Shown here: positions 43,607-52,808 of the stretch, piece after piece | Numbering within the stretch: the first letter of the stretch is position 1 | Layout: each line of letters opens with the position of its first letter | Assembly (NCBI GenBank): GCA_946410305.1 | Contig: CAMJZV010000011.1 | Location: 28,442-92,441, forward strand | DNA: 64,000 nt | Direction of reading: 5' to 3' | Source of the DNA: an uncultured Prevotellaceae bacterium | Lineage (GTDB): Bacteria; Bacteroidota; Bacteroidia; Bacteroidales; Bacteroidaceae | Made by a program: the position numbers and the translations under genes | The notes under the pieces: model-generated | Databases searched by the model: none | What the model saw: the letters and a program-made list of their open reading frames with translations, nothing else | What the model was told of the DNA's origin: nothing

Positions 43607-45982
43607 ATGAAGCGAATCCATAAGACTAAAATGATAGCTGCTGTCATCATGTTGATGACAATGTGTAGTCATGTCTGTGCGCAAAACTTTCCTATAGGCA
43701 TTGTCAGTGTACAAGACTCGGTAAAGAGTGTGCAGTTTGGCGTCATTTCGTCAGTGGCTCCTGAAGGCGGACACGGCGTGCAATTGGCGGGTGTTTCCAA
43801 TACCTCAGCACATCTCTTCAATGGTTTACAGCTGAGTGGTGTCAGCAACATCACGACAGGCATGAATCATGGTTTGCAATTGTCAGGCATTCTGAACGTA
43901 TCGTCAGGCATGATGCGTGGCTGGCAATGGGGCACCGTCAACTATACCGACTCGCTCGACGGCTGGCAGATTGGTGCTTTCAATGTGGCCCGCAAACGTC
44001 AGAAAGGATGGCAGATTGGCCTAGTAAACCTGTCATACGACAGCATCGGCCATAAGATTGGTCTGGTGAACATCAACCCCTCGACTGATATCGACCTGAT
44101 GGTCTATGGTGGCTCGTCGACCAAGACAAATCTTGCCATACGCTATCGCAACCGCTCTACATATAACATCGTGGGTGTAGGTACCCACTTCATGGGCCTC
44201 GACTCCAAGTTCTCGGGTGCCGTATTCTATCGTCTGGGACAATATTTCCAGATGTCACCCCGCTGGACACTCAGCGGTGATATCGGCTACTACCACGTAG
44301 AGACCTTCTCCAGGGAAAATAGTGCCAAGCCCGAGCGTCTCTACTCCCTGCAGGCACGCCTCAATGCGGACTATAAGTTCAGCAAAAAGTTTGGTGCCTT
44401 TGCCTCTGTGGGCTGGGGCTTGACGCGCTACTACGACCGTAACGAGACCTATCGAAATCGTCCGTTGGTAGAACTGGGTCTGACCTACCGTCAGTCTCGC
44501 AACCATCACGACGACACGTGGCAAAGCACCTGGGAAGAGAAACGCTCAAAGCTCATCTTTGCCGACTCCACAATGGCCTTGCCCGTCAAGAAGCGCTACT
44601 GGCAGGCTGTTGCCGAGGCCACAGGCATCAATGTCGGTGTGCAGTTGTTCGACCGCTATGCGCTGAGGACAGACTTTGCCCAGACTACCCTGAATTCGCT
44701 GAAGCGTAACTTTACCGATGGCATGGTATGGGACAACGATTTCTTCATCACCAACATGTTCATGCATCCCTATCATGGCAATCTCTACTTCAATGCTGCC
44801 CGCACCAACGGTCTGACATTCTGGGAGTCTGCACCTTACGCCCTGGGCGGTTCGCTCATGTGGGAATTCCTAGGCGAGACGGAGCCTCCAGCCATCAACG
44901 ACGTCATTGCCACCAGCTGTGGCGGTATGGCCATCGGTGAGATGAGCCATCGTCTGAGTCTTACCGTACTCGACGATCGCGACTTCGGCACTAGACGTTT
45001 CCTGCGTGAGGCTGCCGCTACTATCATCAATCCCATCCAGGGCTTACACCGCATCATCAGCGGTGATGCTTGGCGTGTCAAGAGAAGAAATTATCGCTAT
45101 CACGACTTCAACGAGATTCCCGTTGACATGACGTTCTCCGTCGGTTGGCGCTATCTGGCAGACGACGGTGCCCTCTTCCGTGGTATCCATGCCCCTTATG
45201 TCAACATGACGCTGACGTATGGAACGGCGGTGGATGGCGACAAGCATACCACACCCTACGACTTCTTCGACGTAGAGATGAATTCAGCATTCGGTGGTGG
45301 ACAGCCTTTCGTCAACACACTGAATATCGTGGGACGTCTGTGGAGCACTCCCATCCTGGACAAGACCGCCGTGAGCACGGATGGTCAAGGAATGGCTGGC
45401 GAGTTCGGTATCTACCAGCACTTCAACTACTACGATGCCAAGCCTATCGAAGACGGTTCCGAGCTGACGCCCTACCGCATCAGCGAGGCTGCCGGTTTTG
45501 GCCCTGGCTTCATCCTCTCGCTGCCACAGATGGGGGCTCTCGACAAGCTCGAACAGCGCATATTCCTCAGCGGCATCCTACTGGGTGGTACCAAGAGTGA
45601 CTATTTCAACGTCATCGAGCGCGACTACAACATGGGGAGCGGCTTCAGCATCAAGTCAAAGACACAGCTCGACTTCGGCGGTTTCGGACGTTTTGTGCTC
45701 AACGCCAAATACTTCCGACTCTACACCTGGAAAGGCTATGAGGACAAAGACCTCCAAGCCTATGCCGACGGCACCAAGGATCTGCACTATCTGAACGTAC
45801 AGGGTGACCATAGCAATGCTGCCCTCCTGGTTGTCAATCCCGTCATAGAGCTACACCTCGCGCGCCAATGGGCGCTCTCCTTCTCGGGCACCTATTATTC
45901 ACGCCGCACCTTCTACAAACACCACAATACGGTACATGCCAACACCTTCGAGACGAAGATTGGCATCACCTGCCGTCTATAA
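43607..45982 (+). CDS. DUF3943 outer-membrane barrel protein
   Basis: A 791-aa exported protein. The signal peptide ends CSHVCAQ. Residues about 40-140 contain imperfect repeats of the form GxQLSGVSN, GWQIGAFN and GWQIGLVN, which resemble the LA_2272-type surface repeat. The C-terminal half is DUF3943, with WEFLGETEPPAINDVIATSC and many alternating beta strands, expected to form an outer-membrane barrel. It lies 19 nt after the patatin-barrel gene, so the two probably form one transcript. The substrate is unknown. Confidence 0.8.
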   Translation: MKRIHKTKMIAAVIMLMTMCSHVCAQNFPIGIVSVQDSVKSVQFGVISSVAPEGGHGVQLAGVSNTSAHLFNGLQLSGVSNITTGMNHGLQLSGILNVSSGMMRGWQWGTVNYTDSLDGWQIGAFNVARKRQKGWQIGLVNLSYDSIGHKIGLVNINPSTDIDLMVYGGSSTKTNLAIRYRNRSTYNIVGVGTHFMGLDSKFSGAVFYRLGQYFQMSPRWTLSGDIGYYHVETFSRENSAKPERLYSLQARLNADYKFSKKFGAFASVGWGLTRYYDRNETYRNRPLVELGLTYRQSRNHHDDTWQSTWEEKRSKLIFADSTMALPVKKRYWQAVAEATGINVGVQLFDRYALRTDFAQTTLNSLKRNFTDGMVWDNDFFITNMFMHPYHGNLYFNAARTNGLTFWESAPYALGGSLMWEFLGETEPPAINDVIATSCGGMAIGEMSHRLSLTVLDDRDFGTRRFLREAAATIINPIQGLHRIISGDAWRVKRRNYRYHDFNEIPVDMTFSVGWRYLADDGALFRGIHAPYVNMTLTYGTAVDGDKHTTPYDFFDVEMNSAFGGGQPFVNTLNIVGRLWSTPILDKTAVSTDGQGMAGEFGIYQHFNYYDAKPIEDGSELTPYRISEAAGFGPGFILSLPQMGALDKLEQRIFLSGILLGGTKSDYFNVIERDYNMGSGFSIKSKTQLDFGGFGRFVLNAKYFRLYTWKGYEDKDLQAYADGTKDLHYLNVQGDHSNAALLVVNPVIELHLARQWALSFSGTYYSRRTFYKHHNTVHANTFETKIGITCRL

Positions 45983-46005
45983 ATAATAATAAATACAAAT
46001 AAGAT

Positions 46006-46500
46006 ATGGAAGTAATACAGAGTTTTACTATCGACCACACCCGTCTGAAGCCGGGTATCTATGTTTCACGCGAGGATAAGGGATTTACCACTTTCGACCT
46101 GCGCATTACTGAACCCAACAAGGAGCCTGCCGTAGCGCCAGCAGCCATGCACAGTCTGGAACACTTGATGGCCACATGGTTCCGCAATAGCGAAGCGAAG
46201 GATGATGTCGTCTACGTAGGTCCTATGGGCTGCCTCACTGGAATGTATATCATCATGACGGGCAACTACACCGTAGAGGATATGCGCCAACTGACCATCC
46301 AGTGTCTGCAGTGGATTCTCACGCAGACAGAGGTGCCTGCCACGCGCCCTGAAGCCTGTGGCAACTATCTGTTACATGACCTTCCCATGTGCTTATGGGA
46401 ATGTAGACGCTATCTGGACCGTCTGCAACATGATTTCCACTGCGAGTACACGAAGCTGCAAATCACCCTTGAAGACGGCAAGGTGTTTGCCGATGCATGA
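46006..46500 (+). CDS. luxS: S-ribosylhomocysteine lyase LuxS
   Basis: A 164-aa metalloenzyme that cleaves S-ribosylhomocysteine to homocysteine and the precursor of autoinducer 2. The metal site is HSLEH (residues 49-53), the catalytic Cys is in MGCLTGMY, and the third metal ligand is the Cys in ACGNYLLHD. Length is standard. It follows the DUF3943 gene by 23 nt. A separate corA transcript starts downstream. Confidence 0.97.
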   Translation: MEVIQSFTIDHTRLKPGIYVSREDKGFTTFDLRITEPNKEPAVAPAAMHSLEHLMATWFRNSEAKDDVVYVGPMGCLTGMYIIMTGNYTVEDMRQLTIQCLQWILTQTEVPATRPEACGNYLLHDLPMCLWECRRYLDRLQHDFHCEYTKLQITLEDGKVFADA

Positions 46501-46560
46501 CAACAAATAAAAAAATTCAAAAAAAATCAGCGATGTGCAAGGTACTATGAATATTTTTTG

Positions 46561-46568
46561 TACCTTTG
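46561..46568 (+). promoter_or_regulatory. Promoter -7 element of corA
   Basis: TACCTTTG lies 149 bp before the corA ATG, which implies a leader of about 140 nt. No clear TTTG box at the usual distance. Confidence 0.6.
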
Positions 46569-46597
46569 CACCCGAATAACCAATAAATTATATCAAA

Positions 46598-46633
46598 ATG
46601 GACGATTACCCGGCGGATACTTTTAACAAGTAA
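46598..46633 (+). CDS. Leader peptide upstream of corA, 11 aa
   Basis: A short ORF encoding MDDYPADTFNK. It begins with Asp-Asp-Tyr-Pro-Ala-Asp, an acidic and proline-containing start like that of the MgtL leader in enterobacteria, where such residues destabilise ribosomes at low magnesium. The ORF lies within the corA leader, between the promoter and a set of competing RNA stems. Translation has not been shown; the position is what makes it notable. Confidence 0.5.
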   Translation: MDDYPADTFNK

Positions 46634-46638
46634 GGCTG

Positions 46639-46713
46639 GAGGATGGCAAGACCGCTAATCCTCTTGCCATGAGAACTGTCAATTATCAATTGTCAATTAA
46701 TCGAAGGATTAGC
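46639..46713 (+). promoter_or_regulatory. Mutually exclusive RNA pairings in the corA leader
   Basis: Three perfect pairings compete. A: ATGGCAAGA (46643-46651) with TCTTGCCAT (46662-46670). B: GCTAATCCT (46654-46662) with AGGATTAGC (46705-46713), which covers the AAGGA ribosome-binding region just before the corA ATG at 46717. C: GAGGAT (46639-46644) with ATCCTC (46658-46663), which would block B. This is an attenuator-like or riboswitch-like layout. Confidence 0.6.
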
Positions 46714-46716
46714 ACA

Positions 46717-47643
46717 ATGAAGACCTATTGGAACACCCAAGGCGGACTGAGCCAACTCAAGGAGTGGCAGTCCAATTGTTGGATACAGGTGACGTGTCCA
46801 ACGGAGGAAGACCAGCAGTTGCTGGAGGAGCAGTTCAACATTCCCGACTACTTCCTCTCCGACATCAGCGATACTGACGAGCGTGCCCGTTATGAATATG
46901 ACGATGGTTGGATGCTCATCATTCTGCGTATCCCTTATGTTAAAGAGGTACGCTCGCGCACGCCGTATACTACAGTGCCTTTAGGTATCATCCATAAGCG
47001 CGACGTCACCATCACTGTCTGCTACTACGAGACGAACATGATGATTGACTTCGTGTCATACCAGCAGAAGCGCGGTGTGGGCTTCACCGACCATGTCGAT
47101 ATGATATTCCGTCTGTTCCTGTCGAGTGCCGTATGGTACCTGAAGCGTCTGAAGCAGATATCAATGCTCATTGACAAGGCCAAGCGCAACCTGGACCGTG
47201 AAGTGAACAACGAGAGTCTGATTGGCTTGAGCCGTCTGCAAGACTCGCTGACATACTTCAATACCTCTATCCGTGGTAACGAGACGCTGCTGTCAAAACT
47301 TAAGTTCAAGCTACAGATTGACGAATTGGATGCTGACCTCATCGAGGATGTCAACATTGAGATGACACAGGCCCGTGAGACGACGAGCATCTATTCGAAC
47401 ATTCTAGAGTCAACGATGGATACCTACCAGTCGATTATCAACAACAACATGAACACCATCATGCGTACGCTGACCAGCGTCACGATTATCCTCATGTTGC
47501 CCACGTTGGTAGCTTCATTCTTCGGCATGAACCTCATTAATGGTATGGAGAACAGTCCTATCGGATTCATTGTTGCAATCATCATTTCAGTGCTCATATC
47601 AGTGCTTTCATTGCTTGTATTCAAAAGGAAACGACTCATTTAA
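46717..47643 (+). CDS. corA: CorA-type magnesium transporter
   Basis: A 308-aa protein of the CorA family for Mg2+ (and perhaps Co2+/Ni2+) uptake. An acidic N-terminal cytoplasmic domain is followed by the long stalk helix (about 130-245) and two C-terminal membrane segments. The selectivity motif GMN is present in FFGMNLINGME, and the short basic tail is KRKRLI. The start is ATG 46717, as the longer frame would run through leader stems. A long, structured leader with its own small ORF suggests regulation by magnesium. Confidence 0.93.
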   Translation: MKTYWNTQGGLSQLKEWQSNCWIQVTCPTEEDQQLLEEQFNIPDYFLSDISDTDERARYEYDDGWMLIILRIPYVKEVRSRTPYTTVPLGIIHKRDVTITVCYYETNMMIDFVSYQQKRGVGFTDHVDMIFRLFLSSAVWYLKRLKQISMLIDKAKRNLDREVNNESLIGLSRLQDSLTYFNTSIRGNETLLSKLKFKLQIDELDADLIEDVNIEMTQARETTSIYSNILESTMDTYQSIINNNMNTIMRTLTSVTIILMLPTLVASFFGMNLINGMENSPIGFIVAIIISVLISVLSLLVFKRKRLI

Positions 47644-47687
47644 GTCACTTTTTTCAGAAAAAATTAGGTGGTATCAGAATTATTTAC

Positions 47688-47695
47688 TAATTTTG
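47688..47695 (+). promoter_or_regulatory. Promoter -7 element of the DUF349 gene
   Basis: TAATTTTG, 43 bp before the start codon. Confidence 0.5.
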
Positions 47696-47738
47696 CCAAC
47701 TAAGTGATATGAACTAACCAAATCATTAACTAATTTTT

Positions 47739-49556
47739 ATGATGATGGACTCTCAAGAAAACGCTCTCGTAGAAGAGCAGAACGTAAATGAAGCTGCCGT
47801 TGTGGAGAACACTGAAAGCGCAGAAGTCACCGAGAATGTTGAACGTAAGCAGTATGACACCAAGAAGGAAGTCTTGGAACGTGTCCGTGAGATTGCTCAC
47901 AGCGACGAAGCTCCCCAGAAGGATGAAGTCGACTATCTGAAGACTGTCTTCTACAAGTTACACATTGCCGAGCGTGAAGCAGCCCTCAAAGAGTATCTTG
48001 ATGGTGGTGGCGACCCAGAGCAATACCAGATAACACCCGACCCTGAAGAGGAAGCCTTCAAGGCCGAGATGGGTATTATCAAGGAAAAGCGTCAGAAGCT
48101 GTTCCGCGAGCAGGAGCAAGAGAAGCAGGACAACCTGGAGAAGAAGCTCGCCATCATTGAGAAGATTAAAACCATGATTACCTCTCCTGAAGAGGCAAAC
48201 AAATCATATAAGGACTTCAAGGCCCTGCAGGATGAGTGGAAAGAAATCAAGAACGTGCCTGCTGAGAAAGCCAACGAGCTGTGGCGTAACTACCAACTGT
48301 ATGTTGAGCAGTTCTACGACCTGCTGAAACTGAACAGCGAAGCCCGCGAATATGACTTCAAGAAAAATCTGGAGATAAAGACCAAGCTCTGCGAGGCTGC
48401 CGAGAAGTTGGCAGACGAGACCGACGTCATCAGCGCCTTCCATCAGTTGCAGAAGCTGCATCAGGAGTATCGCGAGACTGGTCCTGTGGCCCGTGAGTTG
48501 CGCGAAGAAATATGGAACCGCTTCAAGGCTGCCTCGACAGTCATCAACAAGCGCCATCAGCAGCATTTCGAAGACCTGCGTGCTAAGGAGGAAGAGAACC
48601 TGGCTAAGAAGACTGCTCTCTGTGAGAAGGTTGAGGCCATCGCTGCTGAAGAGAATAAGGGCAGCGGTGACTGGGAGAAGCATACCAAGGAGATCATCGA
48701 CCTGCAGACTGAATGGAAGACCATCGGCTTTGCTCCACAGAAGATGAACGTCAAGATCTTCGAGCGCTTCCGTGCTGCCTGCGACGACTTCTTTGGTCGT
48801 AAGGCAGAGCACTTCCGCAATTTGAAGGACACCTTCAAGGAGAATGCCGATAAGAAACGTGCCCTTATCGAGAAGGCTAAGGCACTGCAAGACTCTACCG
48901 ACTGGAAGTCAACCAGCGACAAGCTTATCAACCTGCAGAAGGAGTGGAAGACCATTGGTATGGTTCCCAAGAAGCTGGGCGACCAGCTGTGGGAGGAGTT
49001 CCTTGCTGCCTGCAACAAGTTCTTCGAGGCCCGCAATGCCGCTGGTGCTAATACCCGTAGTGACGAGCGTGAAAATCTGGAGAAGAAGCGTAGCATCATC
49101 GAACAGCTGAAGGCTGCTGCTGAAGAAGCCGGTGATGGTTTACAGGAGAAGGTGCAACAGCTCGTTGAGCAGTATCAGGCTGTTGGTCATGTACCTTTCA
49201 AGGAGAAGGACAAACTCTACGAAGAGTATCATGCCGTTCTCGACAAGTTGTATAAAGAGCTGAACATCAGCGTTGCCAAGCGCCGTCTGTCGAAGTTCAA
49301 GGATACCATCAAGCAGGTTGCTGAGCGTGGCGAGAACGCTCTAGACAACGAGCGTGCTCGTCTGATGCGCCAGTATGAGCAGCTGAAGCAGGAGGTACAG
49401 ACCTACGAGAATAACCTCGGCTTCCTCAATGCTTCTTCGAAGAAGGGCAATAGCCTCATCGACGAGATGAACCGCAAGGTACAGAAGCTGAAGGACGAGG
49501 TACAGTTGGTTCGTGAGAAGATCAAGGCCATCGATGCTGAGAACCGCGAGAAATAA
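47739..49556 (+). CDS. DUF349 repeat protein, coiled coil
   Basis: A 605-aa cytoplasmic protein with several DUF349 repeats. Each contains a W-K-x-I/T core, seen in LQDEWKEIKNV, LQTEWKTIGFAPQK and LQKEWKTIGMVPKK. Highly charged coiled-coil helices separate the repeats and form the C-terminus. The family is widespread and of unknown function; some members have been linked to protein complexes at the ribosome or cell pole. It has its own promoter and a strong terminator. Confidence 0.85.
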   Translation: MMMDSQENALVEEQNVNEAAVVENTESAEVTENVERKQYDTKKEVLERVREIAHSDEAPQKDEVDYLKTVFYKLHIAEREAALKEYLDGGGDPEQYQITPDPEEEAFKAEMGIIKEKRQKLFREQEQEKQDNLEKKLAIIEKIKTMITSPEEANKSYKDFKALQDEWKEIKNVPAEKANELWRNYQLYVEQFYDLLKLNSEAREYDFKKNLEIKTKLCEAAEKLADETDVISAFHQLQKLHQEYRETGPVARELREEIWNRFKAASTVINKRHQQHFEDLRAKEEENLAKKTALCEKVEAIAAEENKGSGDWEKHTKEIIDLQTEWKTIGFAPQKMNVKIFERFRAACDDFFGRKAEHFRNLKDTFKENADKKRALIEKAKALQDSTDWKSTSDKLINLQKEWKTIGMVPKKLGDQLWEEFLAACNKFFEARNAAGANTRSDERENLEKKRSIIEQLKAAAEEAGDGLQEKVQQLVEQYQAVGHVPFKEKDKLYEEYHAVLDKLYKELNISVAKRRLSKFKDTIKQVAERGENALDNERARLMRQYEQLKQEVQTYENNLGFLNASSKKGNSLIDEMNRKVQKLKDEVQLVREKIKAIDAENREK

Positions 49557-49557
49557 C

Positions 49558-49592
49558 AAAAACTCCCGCAAGCGCTGCTTGCGGGAGTTTTT
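49558..49592. terminator. Bidirectional terminator between the DUF349 gene and glmM
   Basis: A perfect 16-bp stem (AAAAACTCCCGCAAGC with its complement) and a GCT loop. The A and T runs serve both strands. It lies just after the DUF349 stop and 3 nt beyond the glmM stop. Confidence 0.95.
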
Positions 49593-49595
49593 ATT

Positions 49596-50975
49596 TTATT
49601 GCATGTCGTAGACAACCTTCATGAGCTTCTTGCCCAGCTCGTCGGCCATCTCCATCGTCTGAGCCTCGCTATAGACACGGATGATAGGCTCCGTATTCGA
49701 CTTGCGCAGGTGTACCCAACGATCAGGGAAGTCAATCTTCACGCCATCGATGTCGTTCACCTGTGCTGACGGATCTTGTGCAAACATCTCCTTGACCTTC
49801 ACCAGGATAGCGTCCACATCCGTCTCAGGAGTGAGATCGATGCGGTTCTTAGCAATCTGATAGTCAGGGAACTGCTGACGCAACTCACTCACTGTACAGC
49901 CTTTCTTGGCCAAAGATGTCAGGAACAAGGCGATACCCACCAGAGCGTCGCGACCGTAATGGCTCTCAGGATAGATGACACCACCATTACCCTCACCACC
50001 GATAACGGCATTTACCTCCTTCATCTTTGTGGTTACGTTGACCTCACCGACAGCAGCAGCGGCATACGTACCACCATGCTTTTCTGTGACGTCACGCAAA
50101 GCACGTGTTGACGAGAGATTGCTAACGGTATTACCCTTAGTCTGCGACAGCACATAGTCTGCTACGCTGACCAACGTGTATTCCTCACCAAACATCTTGC
50201 CATCCTCGCAGATGAAGGCCAGACGGTCTACATCTGGGTCAACAACAATACCCAGGTCATACTTACCCGTCTTCATCTCGTCCATAATGCCCTGCAGGTT
50301 CTTCTCCAGTGGTTCTGGATTGTGAGCAAAATCGCCCGTCACCTCGCCATTCAGGAACTTATAGCTGACACCCAGCTTATCGAGCAGTTTAGGCAGTACG
50401 AGACCACCCACTGAGTTGATGCTGTCAACGCAAACCTTGAAGCCTGCTTTCTTGATAGCTTCCACATCCACCAGCTTCAGGTCGAGGACAGACTGTACAT
50501 GACGATCGTCGAACGAGTCGTCTACGGTGACATGTCCCAGATTGTCAACCTCAGCATATTGGAAGTCTTCCTTCTCGGCGATAGCCAACACCTCAGCGCC
50601 GTCAGCAGCTGTTAGGAACTCGCCCTCGCTATTCAGCAACTTCAGGGCATTCCACTGGCGTGGATTGTGCGAAGCGGTGATAATAATACCACCGTCGGCA
50701 CCACTCATACGAACAGCCAACTCAGTAGTAGGTGTAGAGGCATAGCCGATATCCAGCACGTCGAAGCCCATACCTACCAGTGTGCCACATACTACGTCGC
50801 GTACCATGTGACCAGAGAGACGTCCGTCACGACCAACCACTATCCTACCCGTCTTGCGGGGGATAAAGGTTGCATAGGCAGTTGTAAACTTTACGATATC
50901 CAGTGGATTCAGTGTATCACCTGTGCGTCCGCCAATCGTTCCGCGGATGCCAGAAATAGATTTAATCAGTGTCAT
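49596..50975 (-). CDS. glmM: Phosphoglucosamine mutase / phosphomannomutase
   Basis: A 459-aa alpha-D-phosphohexomutase. The phosphoserine loop is GGIIITASHNPRQWN. The metal site is VDPDVDRLAF, the sugar-binding loop GGEGNGGVIYP, and the C-terminal phosphate-binding loop is RKSNTEPIIRVYSEA. In Bacteroidota this length and the EGNGG form fit glucosamine-6-phosphate to glucosamine-1-phosphate conversion for peptidoglycan and LPS, but phosphomannomutase activity cannot be excluded. A DUF4827 gene lies upstream on the same strand. Confidence 0.9.
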   Translation of the reverse strand: MTLIKSISGIRGTIGGRTGDTLNPLDIVKFTTAYATFIPRKTGRIVVGRDGRLSGHMVRDVVCGTLVGMGFDVLDIGYASTPTTELAVRMSGADGGIIITASHNPRQWNALKLLNSEGEFLTAADGAEVLAIAEKEDFQYAEVDNLGHVTVDDSFDDRHVQSVLDLKLVDVEAIKKAGFKVCVDSINSVGGLVLPKLLDKLGVSYKFLNGEVTGDFAHNPEPLEKNLQGIMDEMKTGKYDLGIVVDPDVDRLAFICEDGKMFGEEYTLVSVADYVLSQTKGNTVSNLSSTRALRDVTEKHGGTYAAAAVGEVNVTTKMKEVNAVIGGEGNGGVIYPESHYGRDALVGIALFLTSLAKKGCTVSELRQQFPDYQIAKNRIDLTPETDVDAILVKVKEMFAQDPSAQVNDIDGVKIDFPDRWVHLRKSNTEPIIRVYSEAQTMEMADELGKKLMKVVYDMQ

Positions 50976-51017
50976 AGTGATTCTATTATATCAAGGTTCA
51001 ATAATCAACGCTCAAAG

Positions 51018-51680
51018 TTAACGTTCCCTCTGATAGGTAATCTCATAATAATAAGGCGTCACGCTCGACGAAGCATCGGCGGTACCCTGTGAGTGAGGAA
51101 CAATCAGGCGCACTTTAGCAGTCTCCTCGCCCTCATTTTCCGGACGACCAATCTTCACATAGTTCAGCGGCACAAGCCATCCACCTGGAACTGATGCCGA
51201 ACCATGATAGTTATACATCATGCCCGATATGAACGAGGCCGTGATGGTCGTACCAGTACGCACCACACTCATCTTGTCCAGGTACTGTGAAACATCGACA
51301 CCATTTCCCAGTGTCGACAGCGATGCGTGAACATCATTGCGTACGACGACATCGCCCGACTGAATATTCTTCTCCATGAAGCGGCACAACACATTCACTG
51401 TCTTGGTTTCCTCCAGCACAGAGCCACAACCCTCGCGGACAATCTGCATATAGACACCATTGCGGGTGAACTTCACAAACTGATTGCTTGCCAAGTCTGT
51501 CTTGTTGCCTTGCGCCTCGAAAGTCGTCTGGTCAATCACCTGAATGCCCTGTTCTGAGATAAAAGCCTCAATAGCGTCCTGCTCTTTCTTCTTCATGTCA
51601 GAGTAGGTCTCGTACTTCTCGCAACCAGCGAGTACTACGACTGCCATCAGCAGGGCAATGATATAGGAATATTTCTTCAT
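51018..51680 (-). CDS. DUF4827 lipoprotein, FKBP-like
   Basis: A 220-aa lipoprotein. The signal ends at the lipobox VLAGC, with the lipidated Cys at residue 20. The family (DUF4827) contains an FKBP-like region: conserved pieces are IQVIDQTTF, YMQIVREGCGS and the C-terminal GGWLVPLNYVKIGRP. It is probably anchored in the outer membrane facing the periplasm. It may be a folding factor, but catalytic residues of FKBP enzymes are not evident. It has a -7 element upstream. Confidence 0.85.
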   Translation of the reverse strand: MKKYSYIIALLMAVVVLAGCEKYETYSDMKKKEQDAIEAFISEQGIQVIDQTTFEAQGNKTDLASNQFVKFTRNGVYMQIVREGCGSVLEETKTVNVLCRFMEKNIQSGDVVVRNDVHASLSTLGNGVDVSQYLDKMSVVRTGTTITASFISGMMYNYHGSASVPGGWLVPLNYVKIGRPENEGEETAKVRLIVPHSQGTADASSSVTPYYYEITYQRER

Positions 51681-51709
51681 CTTTCTGTCAACTATTACAA
51701 ATTTCCGTG

Positions 51710-51717
51710 CAAAGGTA
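51710..51717 (-). promoter_or_regulatory. Promoter -7 element of the DUF4827 gene
   Basis: TACCTTTG on the minus strand, about 30 bp before the start. Confidence 0.5.
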
Positions 51718-51772
51718 ATAATAATAATTGGAAATTGTGAATCGAGAGTTGATAATTCTCTATTTCATTATA

Positions 51773-52804
51773 CTACTTTAACCTATCTTCAAAGGCGATA
51801 AAGGCCTGCTTGACGATGTCGACAGCCTCAGGAAGTGTGCACTGTAGCTTGCCACCAGAGGCATTGAGATGTCCACCGCCATTGAAGAAGCGTGCAGCCA
51901 TCTCGTTGCAGGGGAAGTCGTCGACAGAGCGCAACGACACCCATATCACTTGCTTCTCGGTATCTTCACGTAGCGAGATACTGAGCTTGAGCCCCTTAAT
52001 CTGCAGGGGCATATTCACCAACCCCTCGGCATCACCTTTGATAAAACGGAAACGTTTCTGGTCCTCACGGCTTAGCGTATAGAAAGCGGCATGACGCTCC
52101 TCATCAACTACCAGACAGTTGCAGAGCACATGACCCACCATGCGCAGACGATGCTCCGAATAGTTATGGTAGACGTTACGGTATATCTTGTCCTTATCGA
52201 TGTGCTTGGTGAGCAGCTGTGAGATGATATAGTAGATGTCGCAGTCGGAGGAGTTGTACGTGAAGCCTCCCGTATCAGTCATCATACCACAGTAGATGGG
52301 AATGGCGAAATGTTTACCCAGCTGGTCAAAGAGTCCCAGCTGCCAAACCACACGGAACACCAGTTCACACGTGGATGATGCCTTAGGACGCGATACCTTG
52401 ACCACAGCATCGACATCAGGATCAAGGTGGTGGTCGATGAGCACCTTCTTCGCGGGCGATGCACTAAGTGCAGCCTCCATCTGGTCGGTACGAGCCAGCG
52501 TATTGAAGTCCAGACAGATGATGAGGTCAGCTATCTTCAGTACCATGTCGACATAATCCTTACGCTTGTCGTAGCGCACAATCTTCTCGCTGTTGGGCAG
52601 CCACTGCAGGTAGTCTGGATACTGGTCGGGAGCCACCATTACAGGTTCCTTACCCATCTGGCGGAGCACCTCGCCCATACCCAACACAGCGCCCAGGGCG
52701 TCGCCGTCAGCATTCTGATGGCAACACAATACGATGGTTTCTGATTGAGCTAAGAGGGAGCGCAGCTGGCTGCACTCCCCTTCTGTCATAATCGGTTCCA
52801 GCAT
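51773..52804 (-). CDS. nrnA: DHH-family phosphoesterase (NrnA-like)
   Basis: A 343-aa phosphoesterase of the DHH/DHHA1 family. Motifs in order are CCHQNADGDALGAVLG (with the first Asp pair), LDFNTLARTD, LIDHHLDPD (the DHH box) and, in the DHHA1 half, GGGHLNASGG. Relatives degrade nanoRNA and dephosphorylate 3'-phosphoadenosine 5'-phosphate. The start at 52804 (MLEPIMTEGE) lies just after the upstream gene stop at 52809; longer starts would overlap that gene. The upstream nucleotidyltransferase is probably cotranscribed. Confidence 0.92.
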   Translation of the reverse strand: MLEPIMTEGECSQLRSLLAQSETIVLCCHQNADGDALGAVLGMGEVLRQMGKEPVMVAPDQYPDYLQWLPNSEKIVRYDKRKDYVDMVLKIADLIICLDFNTLARTDQMEAALSASPAKKVLIDHHLDPDVDAVVKVSRPKASSTCELVFRVVWQLGLFDQLGKHFAIPIYCGMMTDTGGFTYNSSDCDIYYIISQLLTKHIDKDKIYRNVYHNYSEHRLRMVGHVLCNCLVVDEERHAAFYTLSREDQKRFRFIKGDAEGLVNMPLQIKGLKLSISLREDTEKQVIWVSLRSVDDFPCNEMAARFFNGGGHLNASGGKLQCTLPEAVDIVKQAFIAFEDRLK

Positions 52805-52808
52805 CGGC

